A stretch of DNA of 64,000 bases from Phaeodactylum tricornutum CCAP 1055/1 (taxonomy: Eukaryota; Bacillariophyta; Bacillariophyceae; Surirellales; Neidiaceae): positions 376,435 to 440,434 of the forward strand of contig NC_011680.1 in assembly GCF_000150955.2 (NCBI RefSeq), in the 5' to 3' direction. The notes beneath the pieces were generated by a model, which was not told where the DNA came from, made no database searches, and worked only from the letters and a program-made list of their open reading frames with translations. Position numbers and translations under genes: made by a program. How positions within the stretch are numbered: position 1 is the first letter of the stretch; each line of letters opens with the position of its first letter. Positions 56,201 through 64,000 of this stretch are shown one piece after another.

Positions 56201-56976
56201 CCACCGCTTTCCGGGTCACTCTCGACGAACTTGGCCACACACAGCCACCTACGCCTATCCAAACCGATAACGCCTGTGCCTCCGGAATCGCCAACGAAAC
56301 CATCAAGCAACGACGTTCTAAAGCCATTGACATGCGTTTCTACTGGGTTAAAGACCGGGTCGAGCAAAAACAGTTTATTATTTACTGGCGACCCGGACTC
56401 ACAAATTTGGCTGACTATTTCTCCAAGCATCATTCTCCCGCACATCATCGCAAAATGCGCTCGCACTACCTTCTCGAACAGTCACCAACCAATGACAAAG
56501 CAACTTCTCATTTGCAGCGAGGGTGTGTTGATTCAACTCCTGGTAAGGACAACGTCTCACCAGAAGTTCAATCGCCTACTGCTAAAAGACAAGTCGCTTC
56601 CGTCCCACACACAACAAATCACAGCCCCACAGTCCCTACGAATATCCAAGAGTACAATGTAGACTCATAATCTTCGTAGTTCATCATTTTCCTGACTTCG
56701 ATCTTCATCGTCGTTTTGTGTTCTTCAATAATCTTTTCTGTTTGACTGTGAATGTGAGGTTACAGTTGGTTATGCTACTCTTAGTCGGAATATCAAACCC
56801 CTAATGACGTCATATCGGAATGTGGGTCTGTCTTTTGGAACGTCAGGCATCCATCTATGCGCCCAAAACACCGATTGAAGCTGACATTGACATGGAACAG
56901 TGAACATCGCCGTTATTAGTCTCCATAGATCTCGAGCATTCTCTCTCGCTTCCTCTCGTGCAGAAGGAAAGTTAAA

Positions 56977-57820
56977 ATGACGGACGCCTTGGCAATTGGC
57001 ATGTTCATTTTTGCGCTGTTTTACCAGACCCTTGCATTTCATCCCATATATGCTGGAAGTCGAAGGCAGATCTCTAGTTCAGTCACAGGTAGCGCGACCG
57101 CCGATCCATCCTTGAATATCATCACCTTTACTGAAGATGATGAGACGCTGATCGACGCAGCTACATTCATGGTTGACTCTTTTTGGCTAGGATCCGACCA
57201 TCAGGTGATCGGAGACGTGAAATCAATATCAATAAACAGTCGCTCAAAGTTGATTCAAGAGCAAGCATACGACCTGAGTTCAAAGTACGCTGAGCGCATG
57301 GGGAAACGGCTCTTAGATTCTCGGTTTTTGATAGGAAAGAATGCAGACTCTGGTATTATTCTGGGAGTAGTCGGCGTCGAAACGACGTTGTACGACAAAG
57401 GCAGGAAAAACATTCTCTCGGTTGAAAAGGCGGAGGAAAAATTGAAACACGCTCGGACCAAAGGAGCATCGAGCATATAAAGACAGTATGGTAGAACAAG
57501 TTACGAAAGAATTGTTGTCACCTGGCTACATCGCTATCTGTTGTTTGTCCAATCTCGCTGTGCGCCAGGAATTGCGTGGTCGAGGTATTGCGTTGCAACT
57601 TTGCACGGAGGCAGAACGCGTCGCTGCTGAATGGAAGTACAATAGTATTTTCCTCAAGGTAGAGGTAACAAATACGGCGGCTCGGTCTCTTTACGAGATG
57701 AAACTCAACTATCTGCTTGAATCCACTATTGAGTCTGCGAGCGCCATGCGTGTTCAGGCCGACACAGGTGCTCTGATCGAAGTAGATGCTGATACTCTTA
57801 TTCTAAAAAAGAAATTGTAG
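56977..57820 (+). CDS. GNAT-family N-acetyltransferase with signal or plastid presequence
   Basis: The N-terminus (LAIGMFIFALFYQTLAFHPI) is a signal peptide with phenylalanine at the likely cleavage site, so plastid delivery is possible. The first part (to about 57389) contains SGIILGVVGVETT, a GNAT strand. The acetyl-CoA motif follows in another frame: LSNLAVRQELRGRGIALQLC and then AEWKYNSIFLKVEVTNTAAR and SLYEMKLNY. A phase-2 intron 57390-57486 (GTACGA...GACAG) would join the frames as ETTF-MVEQV, giving 248 residues. The donor is not strong, so a frameshifted gene is the alternative. The substrate is unknown. Confidence 0.7.
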
Positions 57821-58121
57821 CTTGCGCGGTATTTTTAGTAGTCTCGCTTTGGCATCCTGGGTTCAATTTCCGTTAGCTATGTTTCTAGATGGGCAATCTT
57901 ATACCTCCAGTCCTAGCCAAATGTTACTCGCCCCAACAGTTAGTTGTATCTCAAGCCAGCTACTAGTGTCTAAACGATCGCGGTCCTTAAATAAGGACCA
58001 GTCCTAAAATAAGGACCTTTTTAAGAGTAGTTAAAAAATTGTTCAAGGGCTTGCTGGTCTTTTTTGTGTACAGATTCGTGCTCAGCATGCTTTCAAACCT
58101 AGTGGAGGTGAGATTAATTTA

Positions 58122-59697
58122 GAGGAAATTCACTAAAGGGGATGGAAAAAGGTGAAAACTCCCTTAAAGGGGACAGAACGTGTTCACTCTAAGTAGCATC
58201 ATTTGACACTCAAACATTGTTATGTATTCAAACTATTTATACTAAACAACAAAATTTTAACCTTGATGCCGACGTTTCCCGCCACGATGTTTATTGCATG
58301 GTCTCCGATGAGAGTGAGATATGCGATCGTACTCGTCTTCGTCGTTGGTAAAAAGTGCCACCCACCGCTTGGGATGCTGATTAATCAACGTACCTCGCAT
58401 TCGGACGACGACGCGATTGCTGGAGATCGAACGACGTTGTGGCGGTCGTCGAAGACTCGGAGGGGTCGACGATCCCTTCCAAAATTCGATGGGGATCGTA
58501 CAAATAAAACGTAACCTCGGCATTGACGTGTGCCCGTGAATGCTTGTCATGTTGGGGCTGCTTTCTCATCCAACACGCAGACTGTCTGCGGAGCAAAGTG
58601 CATCTGACCAGTGCCGTCAACGTCAACGTTGGGGGGATGAGGGGTGGCGGGAGGTGGACGAAGCCCGACGTAACGGGTCATCGGTGATTTATAGTCTACC
58701 GCAACGTGTGGAGGGTGGGGTGCCACCCTGGGATGCCCATAACCCTACCATTCCCCGACGACGATGATCTTGGTGTGGATCAGTCGATGGCGTTTGAAAC
58801 CGTGACCAAATTGGAACCAGTAGATGCTTCCGTTATTGAAGCCGGCAAGAAATTAGCGACAGGTATTTTCTTGACCAAGGATATTGTCAACGCCCCGCAC
58901 AACGTCTTGATCTCGCTTTCGCTTGCCGAGACAGCTAAGCGCATTGCCGAGCAGAGCGGTGGACGGATCATTTGTGAAATCCTCGACAAAGAGGCCTGTG
59001 ACGCCCGCTGTATGGGTGGCTTCCTTGGAGTAGCGCGCGGCAGCGAAACGCCTCCTCAGTTCATCCATTTAACCTACACTCCACCCTCGGGAAAAATTTC
59101 CAAGAAGGTCGGAGTCATTGGGAAAGGCCTCCTCTTCGACATGGGCGGCTACAATATTAAGACCGCCATGATGGAACTCATGAAGTCTGCACTGAAACAC
59201 CGCGTTGGTCGATTTTCCAAGGTCCTGTACTTTTTACTGAGCACATGATTCAGGCTGAACCATGCAGCTTGGAGAGCTTTAAAGGAAGGAAACGTATCTC
59301 CGACGGCTATCATCATGCTCAGAGTGCATTGTTTGGAAAGCCCTACAATGAAAACTTTTCCGTTACGAGACTCCTTCGACGGTCCAGGACCAACTAATCC
59401 AGAGACTCGCTGCCGTTGCAGCCTTCCAGATTGTCGCCCGAAGTCCCCAACGAGGTTTGCTACCGTAACAAACGTGAATTTGCGAGTGGGTTGCCCTGTT
59501 CTCACTCTCATCGGAGACCATGCAATAAACATCGGGGGGGGAAACGTCGGCATCAAGGTTAAAATTTTGTTGTTTAGTTTAAATAGTTTGAATACATAAC
59601 AATGTTTGAGCGTCAAATGATGCTACTTAGAGTGAACACGTTCTGTCCCCTTTAAGGGAGTTTTCACCTTTTTCCATCCCCTTTAGTGAATTTCCTC
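58122..59697. mobile_element. Pack-MULE-like element E carrying a peptidase gene fragment
   Basis: A 1,576-bp element with perfect 9-bp target duplications ATTAATTTA (58113-58121 and 59698-59706). Terminal inverted repeats are 198 bp (58122-58319 and 59500-59697), about 97% identical, starting GAGGAAATTCACTAAAGGGG with a second motif copy (CTCCCTTAAAGGGGACAG) inside. The interior holds a leucyl-aminopeptidase fragment (58742-59190). It also has an open frame at 59221-59397 (VLFTEHMIQAEPCSLESFKG) and a minus-strand frame around 58390-58530 (VNAEVTFYLYDPHRILEGIV). All look like pieces of exons from other genes. No transposase. Confidence 0.9.
58742..59190 (+). pseudogene. Leucyl aminopeptidase (M17) fragment captured in element E
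   Basis: Open frame of about 150 codons: AGKKLATGIFLTKDIVNAPH, then NVLISLSLAETAKRIAEQSG, CEILDKEACDARCMGGFLGV, ARGSETPPQFIHLTYTPPSG and VGVIGKGLLFDMGGYNIKTA. This spans the linker and the start of the catalytic domain, including the lysine of the GGYNIK motif. It stops right after MMELMK, before the NTDAEGR motif and the remaining metal ligands, so it cannot be an active enzyme. Cysteine replaces the usual glycine in CMGG. It has no stop codon up to the break, so capture was probably recent. Confidence 0.85.
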
Positions 59698-59850
59698 ATT
59701 AATTTAATATTGCCATTGGAAAGTTTTGATTGTTGGTACTGAATTTGGATGGTCCACGAAAAATTTCCCTCTCTGCAGATTGTAGATTGCAGAACTTTTA
59801 CGGCTATTTCTCCCTTTTAACAATTTGTTACACCAATCTATAACCTCTAC

Positions 59851-61710
59851 TTGTGCACAACAAGGCCTCCGGCAGATAACGAAAGAGTGATAGGTGGAAA
59901 ACTGCATGCATTTGCATATCATGTGACTTCCGAAGCAGAATGTTCCAGGCAATACGGTTCGAAAAAGAAGACAAAATTGATGAGTGGCTCGGTTGTTTCT
60001 GTGGAGAAAGGCAGGACAGCTACAGGCAGGGCCAATTGGTTCCTTGAGGCTGATCTTCAACTAGGAGTAGATGTGGCATCAATGAAAAGTAAGTCTCTCA
60101 ATGTGCGCTCTGTCAGGAGTAGCCCTGTCCCTGTTTCTCTGGTGGCAGACCCTTCACCGGCAGCAGTAACAACGGAAGCAGCAAGGGCCCCAGCAGTGTC
60201 CAATTTACTATAGGAACAGCAAATTTCACAGCTCCATCTCAAGGAACCACAGCAACATTTTGTGCAACCACCATAGCCATGATAGCTACTACTACAGCCA
60301 TGGTAGCTGCTCCAATGTATACAGAGAGCAGCACAAGAAAGAGTAGCAGAATTTCAATGGCAACCAAAACACCAGTAGCAACATTCATGAAGAAGAATGG
60401 TTCCACTTGGACACAACAGTTAAGCTGAAAAAGGTCCTGTTTCTATGATGGAAAGTCAAAGATAAGTTTAGCAAGGATTTTTTTTCTGGATCTAGTTCTT
60501 CACAGTCAATGTCATGACTTGACTTCTTTCTGTTGATGTTTCCAGACAATCAATCTTTGCCCTGATAACTCTTACAAATGCAAAGCTAGGTGCCAAGGGA
60601 GAACAAGATCTTACAAGGGGTGAGCTATTCAAGTTCTTTGGGATCCTGATACTGGCCACCTGCTTTGAGTTTGGAAGTAGGCGGGAACTGTGGTCCACAG
60701 TTCCACTTATGTGCTATCAACCTGCCTGTGCATTTGGAAACATAGGGATGTCTAGAAACCACTTTGATGTGCATTTTACAACAGTTGTGTGGAGTGATCA
60801 GCCAGAAGAGCATCATGACGGCATGGCGTCGGAACAGTATTGCTGGAAGTTAGTTTCGCATTTTGTTGATTGTTTCAATGATCATTGTAAGAGTCAATAT
60901 GTTCCTTTGGATCAAATTTGTGAGGACAAATCCGTTTCTTGTTGGTACGGCCTTGGGGGCATTGGATAAACATTGGGCTACCCCAATATGTTGCAATAGA
61001 CCGGAAGCCAGAGAATGATTGTGAGATACAGAACTGTAAGGACGCAAGGAGTGATGTGATGATGCGCTTGAAATTGTCAAGACAGCAGAGTCAGAGAGTT
61101 TACATTGTTCTGCAGTTGAGGGTGAGGAAGGACTATTGCATGGAACCGTTATTCTCAAGTACCTTATTGACCCTTGGCACATTCTGGAGATTATCTGGTT
61201 TGTGCCAACAGTTACTTTGCATCCGTTTCAGCAGTTGAGGAGCTGGAGAAAATGTGGTTTGGGTTCATTGGAGTGGTAACAACCGCAACCAGGCATTTCC
61301 CCTAGGCGTATCTTGCTAGTTTGGAATTGACATCCCGTGGAGAATACGGGGGGATGCACTTAAAAAGCTTAGAAATTCCAATGGCTCTTGATAGTACATA
61401 CAACAGTAGAAGCACAGGAGTTTGAGAACAAGCTTCTGCTGGGGCTGCCAGTAACAATGCATTGCTTTTTCATCTGCACCATCTCACTCCCACGCGAGAA
61501 AAACAAAAGGATAAGAATGGCAAGCCATTGAAATTTGCACTTCAGGGTCAATGCAGGGAATGTTGTCAAAAGACTTCCTATAAGTGTAGAACTTGCAAAG
61601 ACACCTTTCTAAGCGGTACAGAGCCCTGGTATTGTCATAGTAAAAATGGGGGCCATGAGTGTTTCAACAACCACTGTGAAAAGGTTCACGGCAGCAAAAT
61701 TTTGATCTAA
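59851..61710 (+). mobile_element. Degenerate PiggyBac transposon
   Basis: N-terminal part 59851-60213: GRANWFLEADLQLGVDVASM and LNVRSVRSS, a domain found before PiggyBac transposases in stramenopiles. The DDE part is at about 60540-61260: GELFKFFGILILATCFEFGS, RRELWSTVPLMCYQPACAFG, NIGMSRNHFDVHF, all typical of the DDE_Tnp_1_7 domain. It is broken by several stops. The C-terminal cysteine-rich finger is intact in 61462-61710 (CRECCQKTSYKCRTCKDTFL, then CHSKNGGHECFNNHCEKVH). Possible ends with TAAGGAC repeats lie near 57985 and 61860; if real, element E sits inside it. Confidence 0.82.
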
Positions 61711-61939
61711 GGTATCTCAATGAAGTATATCTATTCTATAGTAGATTCTGATGCTTGATCTAGCACTTTGTCATGTGTACCACCTCTCTGCACAGTGCCC
61801 AATATCTCTGGACAACGCCCAATATCACGTGTTAATTTATCAATTTGTGTGTCTTTAATTAAGGACATGGTATGTCCTCAAATAAGGAAAAACGTCGTTC
61901 ATATAGACACTACTAAGCTAGCTATTATTTACAGTTAAC

Positions 61940-64000
61940 TGTTGGGACTCCCGCGCAATTCGTCCCGCAGCACAAACGACCATTTTCACCTCTTGTATGA
62001 TACTAATAAAAGTATGCTATGCCTAGAACAATTGTTGGCCTGTTAGTGCCCTACAAGATGCTCTTTTCCAATTGGTGATTACCAACCAGAAGTGGGAGAA
62101 GAGCTCCCGCAGTATTTCTTAGAGTAGTTATTCTTTACATGTTACTAGAACCAATGAATGGCTTCCATAGTTGCACAGACAAAGGAAAGTAGCGACGGAT
62201 GACACACGCACCGTCTGCGTCATCTGGTGACATGCCGAAGTGTCTCGTGTGCTACACACACAATTCTAACACTCCTCTTCATCCGTAGCCACGTGCCCGG
62301 ATTAACCAAACATAAACCCACCGACCAGCGTGCAAAACGTTTTAATTGTTTGTGCCTTGGTAAGCGTGTCTACAAAGTTGTCGACCCCACCCGTCTTGAT
62401 AGGGTGACATATTCTGGCAGCCGCGGCTTCGCGCGTCTTGTGATACGCAATTGCAACGTGTTTTTTCTTCAATAGACTTTCTGATATAGTGGCGTTTTGG
62501 ATAACTCCAAGGTTATCCCCACAAATCATACTCGCATGTTCGACCTTTACACCCAGGCATCAGAGCATGTAATGTACTGCAATCAACTCCTTGACGGCGG
62601 TTTTCATTCCACAGAATTCGGCACCGTATGTCGACATTTCAATAGCTCCCTGTTGCTTATTTGTATAAAACACAGCGGTACGCCCGACGAAAATAAAAAG
62701 ACCCGTTATGGAAAGCCTCGAGACCTTGTCATGGGCATAGTCTGAGTCGACAAACACGATTATTTCGATTTTGTTGATCAGCGGCTTGGGAAGGTTAGCG
62801 TTGATTTCTTTTAAAGCTCGAGGATACTGATCGCCAAGTTCTTTTGTGAAATCTTGGGACAATGAATCTTCTCCACCTTTGTAAATGGGGTCTTGGGAAT
62901 CTACAACAATTTGCCAATTTGGTTGCTTCTTCAGATATCCAAAAACTCTCAGAAGTCGCTCCAAATGTCCCTTTTGAGGGCATGCAGTGAAGCGTGAAAG
63001 AGAAGATGTTGCATGGGCAACATCAATCCGTCCAATAGTCACAACCCAAACTTGGATTCCGATCAACATTTGGTACTTTCGATGCTTGTTGTCGCTCAAC
63101 AAAGGTGTAGAATCCAATTCCGGGTGGTTGCCTGTCTCAGATGGACACAAGTATTTTTTCAAACTCCCGAAAATATTTTCTACTTGCTTGATTGCTTTGA
63201 CAAGATATTTTTTGCATCCAATGCACCACCGGCCTTTTCAATCTTTCTTGAAATCATTTCCAATATAGTAGTCTGGAGGACCAACTGATTTAACTGAATA
63301 AGTTGCTTTTATACTTTCCATGATTTTTTCTGATGTTTTAGAAACAATCATAAAATCATCTACATGTGTACAAACATATTTGAAGAATAGGCTTTTGTTG
63401 CCTAATCTGATCCAAACATCCTTGTCATAACAACTCTGTTTGAACTGTAATGCACGTGGTATCCGCAAAATGTGCATGCCAACGTTCCAAGCTTGATTGT
63501 AGGCCATATAGCGCTTTTCGTATAATAACAATGCTGCCTACAAGATTGCTGCCAAATTCGGGTCCTGCCTTTGCATATACCTTCTCCTTTATGTAGGCAT
63601 TTACATAAGTATTTGCCACGTCTCCGCAAAGTTGCTTCAGGTTGGCCTTGTGCGCAATTACATGGAGTAACTTCACACTAATGCCTTTGACCGTCAAAGA
63701 GTAAATGTCGTGATCCAACGCATCGACAAGGTGACCGCTGGCAACTAATCTGGCCTTGCGACAAAGATCTTGCTTGACATCAAACACAGTCATGAGGGTA
63801 GTCTTCTGAAATTTGTTGCCCGGCGAAAAATTGCTTGGCTTGAATTAAAAGCACTCCAAATCAATGAGACTTGTGATTTCAAGTTTGATCGCGTCTTGCC
63901 AAAGGGAATTACCATTGGACTTGTCCAACTTGATCACGTCTCAAACACTTCTTGGAACTCTGACGCCATATTTCAAAATAGGCTTAATAGAGTAGATCTT
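61940..64000 (-). mobile_element. Ty1/copia retrotransposon, 3' part (continues beyond the window)
   Basis: Fossil on the minus strand. The 3' LTR is about 61940-62271 (TGTTAGAATT...GAGTCCCAACA, 332 bp), preceded by a purine tract. Inward are RNase H (about 62300-62750) and reverse transcriptase (about 62750-63800: ALYGLQSS and the THVDDFMIV catalytic region). The start of the region before RT is at the window edge. It is broken, with about three or more interruptions. The 5' LTR is outside, so its age cannot be judged. Confidence 0.82.

Larger units (their letters stand above)
43754..56730 (+). mobile_element. Ty1/copia LTR retrotransposon with nested insertions
   Basis: Fossil copy on the plus strand. 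The 5' LTR is 43754-43958 and the 3' LTR is 56526-56730 (205 bp each, about 5-6% different). Its own sequence is GC-rich. Parts: a Gag-like region (about 44.0-45.1 kb), protease-like region (45.2-45.4 kb), then, after about 7.8 kb of inserted DNA, integrase (53.3-54.3 kb), reverse transcriptase (54.8-55.6 kb) and RNase H (55.8-56.5 kb). It is broken, with roughly five interruptions besides the insertion. The outside flanks are ATCTC on the left and ATCTT on the right. It is related to the element at 37963-41392 but in the opposite orientation. Confidence 0.88.

Noticed and set aside
58742-59190. A functional leucyl aminopeptidase gene
   Set aside because: It lacks most of the catalytic domain and lies wholly between the inverted ends of a mobile element.
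63238-64000. Host gene at the right edge
   Set aside because: The frames are copia reverse transcriptase of the element whose LTR lies at 61940-62271.

Overview
The window is nuclear DNA from a diatom, most likely a pennate species such as Phaeodactylum tricornutum. Genes are dense and carry short GT-AG introns of roughly 54-100 bp. Secreted and plastid proteins have diatom-type presequences, for example a signal peptide with an ASAFVP-like site at 30576. The mobile elements are Ty1/copia, PiggyBac and Mutator-like. The species name is inference; nothing was searched.

Left part (1-31 kb): conserved host genes in short clusters. In order: the C-terminus of RNA polymerase III subunit 1; a pyridoxamine-oxidase-like flavoprotein; a PGAM5 phosphatase; a NicO/UreH-like metal transporter; an SNM1-type nuclease; a second, interrupted PGAM5 copy; a JMJD6-like oxygenase; a CIA30 protein; proteasome Rpn1; Sec62; a LENG8/SAC3 protein; TXNDC9; an Atg22/UMF1-like transporter; and a small plastid protein. 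A 9-bp motif, TCACAGTCA, sits in the sense direction 34-134 bp before the start codon of six of these genes.

Middle (32-36 kb): a single-exon 1,367-residue enzyme with adenylation, carrier, thioester-reductase and short-chain dehydrogenase domains. It looks like a self-contained machine that activates a carboxylic acid and reduces it. The adenylation domain lacks the aspartate that normally holds an alpha-amino group.

Right part (36-64 kb): mostly mobile DNA with two host genes left in it, a nitrilase at 41.7-43.0 kb and a GNAT acetyltransferase at 57.0-57.8 kb. Two related copia elements lie in opposite orientation around the nitrilase. Their flanking 5-bp duplications match only if they are swapped between the elements, and a Mutator-like element cut by one of them has its two ends in the same orientation. 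Both facts point to an inversion of about 2.4 kb or more, caused by recombination between the two copia copies. The larger copia copy also holds nested insertions and a 165-bp tandem satellite.

At least four Mutator-like elements with exact 9-bp target duplications share a terminal motif, which is repeated once just inside each end. One of them (58.1-59.7 kb) has 198-bp inverted ends and carries a leucyl-aminopeptidase fragment plus other coding-like pieces, as Pack-MULEs do. The window ends inside another copia element on the minus strand.
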